From positions 1 to 6,036 of the forward strand of contig JAQUCZ010000076.1 in the NCBI GenBank assembly GCA_028685945.1: a stretch of 6,036 nucleotides of DNA. The letters are read 5' to 3'. Positions 1 through 6,036 of the stretch are shown here, piece by piece. Every line of letters starts with the position of its first letter. The stretch's first letter is position 1. A model generated the notes under the pieces. The model saw only the letters and a program-made list of their open reading frames with translations, searched no databases and was not told where the DNA came from. The DNA is from Sulfurimonadaceae bacterium (GTDB lineage: Bacteria > Campylobacterota > Campylobacteria > Campylobacterales > Sulfurimonadaceae). The translations under genes and the position numbers were made by a program.

Positions 1-10
1 TTTTCCCCTT

Positions 11-16
11 ATCATA
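11..16 (-). promoter_or_regulatory. Weak candidate -10 box for a gene left of the window
   Basis: The minus strand reads TATGAT after a T-rich stretch, in the 87 bases that follow the regulator stop codon. It could start a transcript running off the left edge. No -35 is visible and no gene start is in view, so this is only a hint. The rest of 1-87 shows no coding signal and no clear terminator. Confidence 0.2.
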
Positions 17-87
17 AAAATAATGAGAAATTGTAGGTTTAAGAAGTGTTATTGTGGTGGGATTTTAGTAGATAAGCGTTATTTATA

Positions 88-774
88 TCACATTTGTATT
101 TTGTACCATATCCCGAATACGTTGTGCACCGTATCTTTGGGGATTTTTTTTCGCAAAGCTTTTACAAGCGATTTGAGTGCATCGAGTGTTCCTATCTGAT
201 CGTAGCCCCAAACGTAATCGAATATCTCATCGTAGGTAAACGTCCGATTCGCGCTTGAGAACAAAAGTGCCAGCAGTTTTTGCTCTTTTTTGGTCAGCGC
301 AACGTTTTGGTCAAAATAAAATATCTCCTCCCTTTGTTTATCCCAGCGCCACCCTTTGGCAAACTCCACCCGAATCAAAGGTTTTGTTTCAAACTGCTTC
401 ATCTCCTCTATAGCCGAATTAAGCGCCTCTTGCAACGCTTTTCGGGCAATGGGTTTGGTAAGGTAGCATGTAAGTTTGAGCGCCGCCGCTTGGATAAGGA
501 ATGCGGTATCGGTATGGGCGGTAAGCATGATCGCCTTGGTGGCATGATCCTCTTTGCGCACCTCGCGCAAAAACTCCAACCCGCTCATTTTGGGCATATG
601 GATATCGACGATCATAATATGGGGTTTTACCTTTTTATAGACGCTAAGCGCTTCTTCGCCGTCTTTGGCTTCGTACACCTCATCAAAAACCATTTGCAAA
701 TAGGTTACGTAGTTGGTACGCAACGCCTCCTCGTCCTCTACGAATAAAACACGGTAGGGATATTTCTCATCCAT
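88..774 (-). CDS. OmpR-type response regulator (receiver plus winged-helix DNA-binding domain)
   Basis: Predicted transcription factor, 228 residues, the usual OmpR/PhoB length. The receiver (about 7-120) has the acidic pair E13/D14, phospho-acceptor Asp57 in IMIVDIHMPKMSG, Thr85 in IMLTAH and Lys107 in LTKP, so the full phosphorylation set is present. The C-terminal winged helix (about 139-226) shows LTKKEQKLLALLF, the YDEIFDYVWGY segment and the recognition-helix region ALKSLVKALRKKI. Its wing end reads VFGIWYKIQM instead of the common RGVGYRL, so it is somewhat divergent. The start at 774 is chosen over an in-frame upstream ATG at 972: the receiver begins at once with MDEKYPYRVLFVEDEE, an AGGAGA site sits 4 bases upstream, and the 66 extra codons look non-domain and would lie inside the kinase gene. 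Probable cognate partner of the overlapping kinase. Target genes cannot be read from this window. Confidence 0.95.
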   Translation of the reverse strand: MDEKYPYRVLFVEDEEALRTNYVTYLQMVFDEVYEAKDGEEALSVYKKVKPHIMIVDIHMPKMSGLEFLREVRKEDHATKAIMLTAHTDTAFLIQAAALKLTCYLTKPIARKALQEALNSAIEEMKQFETKPLIRVEFAKGWRWDKQREEIFYFDQNVALTKKEQKLLALLFSSANRTFTYDEIFDYVWGYDQIGTLDALKSLVKALRKKIPKDTVHNVFGIWYKIQM

Positions 775-3748
775 TGATTCTCCTCTTTGGCATGTAGATA
801 GCAAACGAAGCGCCATCGTCCTTGTTGGTTGCAAACAGGTCGCCCCCCAGACCCTCTTGTATAAGCATCTTGGCAATGTAGAGCCCAAGCCCCGTTCCCT
901 GCGATTTATGTTTGGTCGTGAAATAGGGCTCGAATATTTTTTCCATGTATTCCTGCGGGATCCCCCCTGCATTGTCCTCTATAAAAATCGCGTAGGTATC
1001 GTTCCCCTCTTTGACCGATATGCGCACCTCTCTCCCCGTTTCCCTGTGAAGCAGCAGGGCATCTTTGGCATTGTTGAGGATCGTCACGATCACCTGTTCA
1101 AACTCCCGCGAGAACCCGTAACATGCCATACCTTCGGGGATAGAGCGCTCGATGGTTATAAACGCATCTTCAAAAGAACCCTGCACGATCAAAATCGCCT
1201 GCGCCAACGACTCCTCTAAAAAAAACTCTTTTGCTTCCTTTTGGGGATGAAAAAAGTTTTTAAAATCGTCTATCGTTTTTGACATATACCCCGTTAGCGA
1301 TTCTATTTCGCTGAGTCTTGCGTCGATGGTTGCATCGCGCTGATTACGGCTGAGGAGCAAAGCATCGACAAGCAATACCGAGGAGTTGATCTGCGCGAGC
1401 GGCTGCCTCCACTGGTGGGCGATATTCTCGATCATCTCCCCCATCTGCTCAAGCCTGTTGCGCTGTGCCAAAAGCGCTTGGTGTTTGGCGTTTTTCGCCA
1501 CTTCGGCGCGCACCCTCTCTTGAAGCGAGTCGGTAAGAAGTTCAAGCTCTTTTTTTGCCTTTTGGAGCTGGTAGGTGTTGTAGCGCAGTGCCGTTTCGTC
1601 TTCACGCCTTTTCGTGATGTCGTAGCCGACGTGGATCACGCTGCCGTCGGGCATGTGGATATTCGCCCACATCGTCACGATCTTTTTGCCGCTTTTGGTT
1701 GCGGGGTGCCACTCTTTGAAGGTTTTGTCGTTTGTAGCCTCAAGCGCATCGAGAAACCTTTGCCTGTCGCTGATATCGGGGTAAAACAGCTCCAGCGGGT
1801 TTCTCATGTTTTGCAGCTCCTCCAGCGTCCATCCAAACACCTTTTCGCACTCTTTGTTCCATAAAACGACCCGACCCTCGGCATCAAACGAATCGAGCAG
1901 TACGGGTGCTATATCAAAGAGGGTGCGAAAAAGGGTTTCGCTCTCTCGCAGCTTTGCTTTAACGCGCTCTTTTTTTTCTATCTCCCTTTGCAGTTTGAGA
2001 TTCCAATACAGCACAACCCCCAAAAGAACGACGAAGAAAAAGAACATCTGCACCATAAACTTGTAGTCGGGTACCGGTTTATAACTGATATTGCTCCATT
2101 TGTTTTTGATCTCTTCCCTTGTTTTAACGTCTATCGTATCGAGAGCTTTTTGCAGTATCTCATGCAAAATCGCCTCGTCGTTGCGCGAAGCGATCCCGAG
2201 AGAAATACCGTCTTGAAACTGCCCCGTAATTGCAACGTCGTCGATGCCGTTTTTATGCAGTTCGTGGTTAATGACGATGGAGTTGTCCAAAAATCCGAAC
2301 ACTTTGCCCTGTTGTACGTACGAAATCCCCTCTTGGATCGAATCAACCTCGACCAATTGAAGCCCTTTGTAGCGTTTTTGCAAAAGTTCTTTCAAAGAGT
2401 AGTTCTTGACCACCGCCAATGTTTTATGTTTGATACTCTCAAGATTGTCCACAAACGGCAACCCCGCTTTTGTCGCCAACACAATAGGAGTCTTTAAAAA
2501 AGGGGTTGTAAAATCAAGATACACCTCCCTTTGCGGGGTTTTCTCCGCAAAAGCCAAAATATCGCACTCCCTCGCACGCGCCTTTACAAGCGACTCGCTC
2601 CATGTCTGCGTCGGAATAAGACGAATAGGTACATTGATTTTTTGTGCGACAAGTTTGATCATATCGGCGCCGATCCCCGTGTACACCCCCTCTTCTATCT
2701 TCTCCAAGGGCATCCAGTTGGGATCGACGCACATGCGAAGCTCTTTTTTCGCCTCTAAATATCCTTGCTGTTCCAAACTCGGCGTAAAACTTTTTTCGCC
2801 GAATGTATAAAAAAAATCATCCAAACTCTTCAAAGGTTGGGGCAATATATCTTTAGACTGCACAAAACCGTCCCGTATCGCTTCCACTTTCATTCTATCG
2901 ACACTCCCGATCTCATACACGTTGGGAAGCATCAAATACTCGATCTGGTTCGCTTCAAACAAAAGCGCCTCTTTGGTTTTGTTTTGGGGGTTGTACTTGC
3001 GTAAAATCAGTTCGGACAGCTCCTCTTTGTGTTCAAGGGCGTACTGCCATCCCCGTATCGAAGCGTTTCTAAAATCGGCAACCCTTTGGGGATGGTTGCG
3101 CAACTCCTCTTGGGTGGTAAAAAGGTTAAGATCGTAAAATTTGATCCCGTAAGCAGCAGGATCGAAAAGGTTGTATTCCACCCCTCTGCGATCAAGCTCG
3201 TAGATTTCGTTCGTGGTAAAAACGCTGATCGCATCGACCCTTTTCTCTATAAAATCTTCCAGTGAAAAACTACGCGGAACGTTATAGATATCCGCTTGGG
3301 TCAGCCCGAACTTCTCAAGCATCAGCACCAAAGAGTGGCGATGGGTGCTATCGAGCATCCCCATCACTTTTTTTCCTTTAAGATCTTTTGGGGTGCGTAT
3401 CTCTTTTTGGGTGACCAGCACGAGCGGGGATTGTTTAAAAAAGTTTGCCACAAGCACGATAGGTTTGTCGTGAAGATAATCGATAATCAAAGAGGAGTAG
3501 GAAAGCCCGTAGCGTGCTCTTTTAGAGACCACCTCATCGACGATGTCCAAAGAGGTGTCAAACTCTTTAAACTCCACCTCAAGCCCCGCTTCTTCGTAAA
3601 AACCCATCTCTTTTGCCGCATAAAAACCTGCAAACTCAAACTGATGTTTCCACTGCAGTTGGAGGGTGATTTTTTCAAGCGGAACCGAGCTTGTCTGTGC
3701 GTACGAATAGGGCAGGAAAAAACAAAACAACAAGAAAAAAAAGCGCAC
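767..3748 (-). CDS. Membrane sensor histidine kinase with NMT1-like and SBP_bac_3 periplasmic domains
   Basis: Inner-membrane kinase that should bind solutes in the periplasm, autophosphorylate on His778 and pass phosphate to the adjacent regulator. Domains in order: signal peptide 1-17 (MRFFFLLFCFFLPYSYA, likely cut before QTSS); NMT1/THI5-like domain about 26-315, with the family motif QWKHQFEFAGFYAAKEMGFY (32-51); SBP_bac_3 domain about 336-553, starting LRMCVDPNWMPLE; one membrane helix about 564-582; PAS about 605-713, ending GYDITKRR; coiled coil about 715-765; DHp helix with H-box ENIAHQWRQPL (H778); HATPase with N-box LNNAKDAL (N893), G1 EDNAGGIP (D925), F-box IFEPYFTTK and G2 GTGLGLYIAK. 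All kinase motifs are intact. The start is GTG: a TGA lies in frame at 3761-3763, no other start codon lies between, and the next Met (residue 48) would remove the signal peptide. It overlaps the regulator gene by 8 bases. NMT1 relatives bind thiamine precursors or similar solutes, but the ligand here is unknown. Confidence 0.95.
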   Translation of the reverse strand: MRFFFLLFCFFLPYSYAQTSSVPLEKITLQLQWKHQFEFAGFYAAKEMGFYEEAGLEVEFKEFDTSLDIVDEVVSKRARYGLSYSSLIIDYLHDKPIVLVANFFKQSPLVLVTQKEIRTPKDLKGKKVMGMLDSTHRHSLVLMLEKFGLTQADIYNVPRSFSLEDFIEKRVDAISVFTTNEIYELDRRGVEYNLFDPAAYGIKFYDLNLFTTQEELRNHPQRVADFRNASIRGWQYALEHKEELSELILRKYNPQNKTKEALLFEANQIEYLMLPNVYEIGSVDRMKVEAIRDGFVQSKDILPQPLKSLDDFFYTFGEKSFTPSLEQQGYLEAKKELRMCVDPNWMPLEKIEEGVYTGIGADMIKLVAQKINVPIRLIPTQTWSESLVKARARECDILAFAEKTPQREVYLDFTTPFLKTPIVLATKAGLPFVDNLESIKHKTLAVVKNYSLKELLQKRYKGLQLVEVDSIQEGISYVQQGKVFGFLDNSIVINHELHKNGIDDVAITGQFQDGISLGIASRNDEAILHEILQKALDTIDVKTREEIKNKWSNISYKPVPDYKFMVQMFFFFVVLLGVVLYWNLKLQREIEKKERVKAKLRESETLFRTLFDIAPVLLDSFDAEGRVVLWNKECEKVFGWTLEELQNMRNPLELFYPDISDRQRFLDALEATNDKTFKEWHPATKSGKKIVTMWANIHMPDGSVIHVGYDITKRREDETALRYNTYQLQKAKKELELLTDSLQERVRAEVAKNAKHQALLAQRNRLEQMGEMIENIAHQWRQPLAQINSSVLLVDALLLSRNQRDATIDARLSEIESLTGYMSKTIDDFKNFFHPQKEAKEFFLEESLAQAILIVQGSFEDAFITIERSIPEGMACYGFSREFEQVIVTILNNAKDALLLHRETGREVRISVKEGNDTYAIFIEDNAGGIPQEYMEKIFEPYFTTKHKSQGTGLGLYIAKMLIQEGLGGDLFATNKDDGASFAIYMPKRRING
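779..784 (-). promoter_or_regulatory. Ribosome-binding site of the response regulator
   Basis: The minus strand reads AGGAGA, then ATCA, then ATG at 774-772. This near-perfect Shine-Dalgarno site lies inside the last codons of the kinase gene. It decides the short start of the regulator and supports coupled translation across the ATGGATGA overlap. Confidence 0.85.
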
Positions 3749-3753
3749 TTCAA

Positions 3754-3758
3754 CCCCC
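3754..3758 (-). promoter_or_regulatory. Probable ribosome-binding site of the kinase (GTG start)
   Basis: The minus strand reads GGGGG, then TTGAA, then GTG at 3748-3746. The spacing (5 bases) is right but the sequence is G-only rather than AGGAG. Together with the GTG start it suggests modest translation initiation. Confidence 0.55.
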
Positions 3759-3781
3759 GATCAGCCCGTAAAGAAAGGGCT

Positions 3782-3797
3782 ATTATAATAAAAAAAA
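3782..3797 (-). promoter_or_regulatory. Candidate sigma-70 type promoter (-10 box) for the kinase-regulator pair
   Basis: On the minus strand a run of eight T (3797-3790) is followed by ATTATAATA, which contains a perfect TATAAT at 3787-3782. A start of transcription near 3775 would give a leader of about 27 bases before the GTG. No TTGACA-like -35 sits at the right distance. Campylobacter and Helicobacter housekeeping promoters are known to rely on a -10 box with upstream T-rich sequence, so this lack is not disqualifying. Predicted by eye only. Confidence 0.45.
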
Positions 3798-3826
3798 GTG
3801 GAAGAGAAGTGAGATTTTACAAAGAA

Positions 3827-6036
3827 CTAATCGGCAAGCCTCTTTTGGATCGCCACGAAATCCTCTAAATTTTCAAAAAACAGATCGATCAGCACGGGGT
3901 CGAACGATACGCCTCTCTCCTCGCGCAAAAGATCTAAAATATCCTCTAGCGGCCACGCTTTTTTATACACACGATCGTGTGCGAGTGCGTCAAACACGTC
4001 GGCTATGGAGGTTATGCGCCCCTCGATGGGGATAGCATCGCCCGCCAAGCCCCTTGGGTACCCTTTGCCGTTGTATTTTTCATGGTGGGTGTGCGCGATC
4101 ACGGCGGAGGTTTTTAAGATGGGGCGTTCGGAGTGCCCCAGCATCTCATACCCTAATTGCGCATGGGTTTTCATGATCTCGAACTCTTCGGGGGTGAGTT
4201 TGCCCGGTTTATTGAGGATATGATCGGGGATGGCGACCTTGCCGATGTCGTGCATAGGAGAGGCTTGTTTAATCAGATAGGCATGTGCCTCATCAAGCCC
4301 GTAAAGCTTGGCTAAAAGATAGGAGTACTCCGCTACCCGCTTAACATGCAGCCCCGTCTCCCTAGAGCGGCTCTCCCCTATGGCACCCATAGTATAGACC
4401 ACCTCTTTTTGGGTAAGCACGATCTCTTCGTTGAGTTTGTAGATTTCGCTGACGTCGTGCATCGCCTGTATCAACTCTACGATATTCCCCTCTTCATCAT
4501 AAATAGGGTAAAAGTAGGTATCGACGATATATTTACCGCCGTCTTTGGCGATGTTTGTAAGTACCTTGCGGGTTTTGATCCCTTTTTTAAGCTGTTTGAG
4601 CACTTTTTCGCAATCGCCGTTTTCTACGTGTTTGTAATCGCGCAAAAAGCTGCAATCAACTCCGTAGAGGTCTTCGATGCTAAATCCGCTTAGGGCGCTG
4701 AAGTGTTTGTTGATATGGATGATTTTGTTGTCCAAATCGGTTTTTACCACCGCGGTGGTGTCGTTGATGGCGCTCTCGTATTGTTTGAGATAGTGCAAAT
4801 CTTTACTTGCCAAATCGAGATTTTTTTTCAAGAACTCTTTGTAAGATTCAAGTTCGGTAACGTCGTTGCGTATCCCTATATACTCTTTGAGATTCCCATC
4901 TTTATCGTAAATGGGCGCAATTTCCGAGAGTACGTAGTAGGGGGTGGTGTCTTTGCGTCGGTTTTTTACAAGCCCTTTCCAAATTTTGCCCTGCGCTATC
5001 GTCTCCCACATCTCGCGAAACGCCTCCTTTGGCATGTCGCCGTGGCGCACGATATTGTGAGGTTTGCCGATAAGCTCCTCGCGCGAATAGCCGCTGATGG
5101 TACAAAAGTTCTCGTTTACCTCTTTGATGATCCCTTTGGTGTCGGTAATGGAGAAAATAGAAGCTTCGTTCACCGCGCTTTGAAACTGGCGCAGGTAGTG
5201 AATATTTGCATCAAGCTCCTCGCTTGTCGCGCGCACGAGTCGGGTCAGCGCTTTTAGAACGATCTGCTCTTTAGTTTGCGGGTTTGGCATGTGTTCAAGT
5301 GAAAATTCGGAACTCTTTTGTTTTTCCTCGTCAAGCGTCACATAGGTGGTCGTGATATTCAAAAGGGAGTTTGTGCAGCTTGGAGCATCGTGGTAAAACT
5401 CTCCGTAGGTTACAAACCCGCACAAAGGGGCGACGCGAGAGAGCGCGGCAAGTTCGAGGTCGAGGTATTTCCCAAGCATACTCCGCCGCGCGGCGCAGGT
5501 ATAAACGTAGATCGCTTCGTGGGTCTTGGCATGCAGATCGCGTATCTGCTCTTTGGCATCTTCATACACCCGATGCACGTCCGCATACCCGAATAAAACA
5601 CTCTCGGCACCCTCGAAACTCCCCGCATAGGTGATCGAGCCGTCATCGTTAACGCTCAAAGGCGCACGTGCTACCGACAACCCTTCGCGCTTAAAGATCA
5701 AAGGAAAAACCGTCGCATACTCCAAGATATTTGCCGCGATCTCCTCGCCGAGATATTTTTTGTATATCTCTTTAATCGGGATTCCCTCCAACTCGAAAAG
5801 GGTCGCACCGCTGCTTTTTGTGATATACATCTCTTTGCCGATCGTTTGCCAGTTGAGAAGGTGTTTTGTTTCTATGCGCAGGGTGGCAGAATCTATAACG
5901 GCGGCGGCGAACGTAGCCTTTGGTTGCCCAAAACAAAAGACGCTCGCGGCTCTAAACTCCATAGCATCGGCACCGTTGCCTCCGGCAAGGACGATGCGGG
6001 GATACTCACATGCCATAGCTTCCAAAAGAGGCGTTA
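3827..6036 (-). CDS. FIST-PAS-PAS-HD-GYP protein, predicted c-di-GMP phosphodiesterase (5' end outside window)
   Basis: Predicted cytoplasmic sensor that hydrolyses cyclic-di-GMP. Residues are counted from the codon at 6025. Residues 1 to about 232 match the later part of FIST_N and all of FIST_C: the FIST_C hallmarks are YTCAARRSMLG (175-185) and LCGFVTYGEFYHD (201-213). FIST is a proposed small-ligand sensory domain. PAS1 (about 283-392) carries the Aer-like motif KPHNIVRHGDMP (321-332) and IWKGLVKNRRKD (348-359). PAS2 spans about 413-525. A short linker leads to HD-GYP (about 540-728), whose metal and catalytic residues look intact: ETGLH (H560), HD (592-593) with K596, H621, HTHHE (645-649), GYP (655-657) and DVFDAL (676-681). 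The frame is open to the right edge and the first part of FIST_N is missing, so the TTG at 6025 and nearby ATG codons are internal, not the true start. No membrane segment is seen. The domain assignment is strong; activity and ligand are inferred. Confidence 0.93.
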   Translation of the reverse strand, partial: TPLLEAMACEYPRIVLAGGNGADAMEFRAASVFCFGQPKATFAAAVIDSATLRIETKHLLNWQTIGKEMYITKSSGATLFELEGIPIKEIYKKYLGEEIAANILEYATVFPLIFKREGLSVARAPLSVNDDGSITYAGSFEGAESVLFGYADVHRVYEDAKEQIRDLHAKTHEAIYVYTCAARRSMLGKYLDLELAALSRVAPLCGFVTYGEFYHDAPSCTNSLLNITTTYVTLDEEKQKSSEFSLEHMPNPQTKEQIVLKALTRLVRATSEELDANIHYLRQFQSAVNEASIFSITDTKGIIKEVNENFCTISGYSREELIGKPHNIVRHGDMPKEAFREMWETIAQGKIWKGLVKNRRKDTTPYYVLSEIAPIYDKDGNLKEYIGIRNDVTELESYKEFLKKNLDLASKDLHYLKQYESAINDTTAVVKTDLDNKIIHINKHFSALSGFSIEDLYGVDCSFLRDYKHVENGDCEKVLKQLKKGIKTRKVLTNIAKDGGKYIVDTYFYPIYDEEGNIVELIQAMHDVSEIYKLNEEIVLTQKEVVYTMGAIGESRSRETGLHVKRVAEYSYLLAKLYGLDEAHAYLIKQASPMHDIGKVAIPDHILNKPGKLTPEEFEIMKTHAQLGYEMLGHSERPILKTSAVIAHTHHEKYNGKGYPRGLAGDAIPIEGRITSIADVFDALAHDRVYKKAWPLEDILDLLREERGVSFDPVLIDLFFENLEDFVAIQKRLAD

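Noticed and set aside
23..198. Plus-strand frame beginning at ATG 23
   Set aside because: Runs antisense into the regulator, has no clear ribosome-binding site and no domain character.
280..747. Plus-strand open frame of 155 codons opposite the regulator, and other long plus-strand frames opposite the kinase and HD-GYP genes
   Set aside because: They lie antisense to genes with clear domain motifs over their whole length, show no recognisable domain, and have no convincing start signals. They are shadows of the real genes.
775..972. Longer start for the response regulator (ATG at 972, 66 extra residues)
   Set aside because: The extension lies wholly inside the kinase gene, has no domain character, and the ATG at 774 has a near-perfect ribosome-binding site right before the receiver domain.
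3487..3753. Minus-strand frame starting at TTG 3753, overlapping the kinase start
   Set aside because: Out of frame with the kinase signal peptide and binding domain, low-complexity and without a domain; it is a frame shadow.
3763..3781. Short inverted repeat AGCCC...GGGCT as a terminator or regulatory hairpin
   Set aside because: Only five base pairs with a nine-base loop, not followed by a T run on the minus strand; one arm would lie upstream of the predicted transcription start. Probably chance.
3790..3826. Rho-independent terminator of the HD-GYP gene
   Set aside because: A T8 run is present, but no G+C-rich inverted repeat precedes it. The run fits better as part of the promoter.
4501..4785. 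PAS2 of the HD-GYP protein as a LOV photoreceptor (GVDCSFLRD, with Cys458)
   Set aside because: A cysteine sits at the LOV-like position, but the Asn, Arg and Gln of the NCRFLQ flavin motif are replaced by Asp, Ser and Arg, and the second strand Asn is Val. An ordinary PAS is more likely.

Overview
The window holds three genes, all on the minus strand, and all are signal-transduction genes. Read in the direction of transcription (right to left) they are: the 3' part of a FIST-PAS-PAS-HD-GYP protein, a predicted cyclic-di-GMP phosphodiesterase (3827 to the right edge, 5' end outside the window); a 993-residue membrane histidine kinase with two different periplasmic solute-binding domains (767-3748); and a 228-residue OmpR-type response regulator (88-774). 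No RNA gene, mobile element, CRISPR array or long repeat was seen.

The most likely source is a free-living member of the Campylobacterota, of the Sulfurimonas / Sulfuricurvum / Sulfurospirillum kind. This is an inference from the protein styles: an NMT1-like plus SBP_bac_3 sensor kinase with the H-box ENIAHQWRQPL, an OmpR-like regulator with a divergent wing, and a FIST protein ending in HD-GYP. The T-rich intergenic region with a clean TATAAT and no clear -35 also fits. Genus cannot be fixed without a database search.

The kinase and regulator form a tight pair. Their frames overlap by 8 bases (ATGGATGA), with a strong AGGAGA ribosome-binding site for the regulator inside the end of the kinase gene, so they are almost certainly cotranscribed and probably cognate. 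The HD-GYP gene ends 78 bases before the kinase GTG start. That gap holds a candidate promoter for the kinase pair and no convincing terminator, so the pair may be read both from its own promoter and by read-through.

Working model (inference): the kinase senses one or two periplasmic ligands and phosphorylates the regulator at Asp57 to change transcription. The neighbouring HD-GYP protein takes cytoplasmic small-molecule (FIST) and probably redox (Aer-like PAS) input and lowers cyclic-di-GMP. The domains are known individually. What merits attention is the two-clamp sensor, the FIST/Aer-PAS/HD-GYP combination and their adjacency, rather than a wholly new system.
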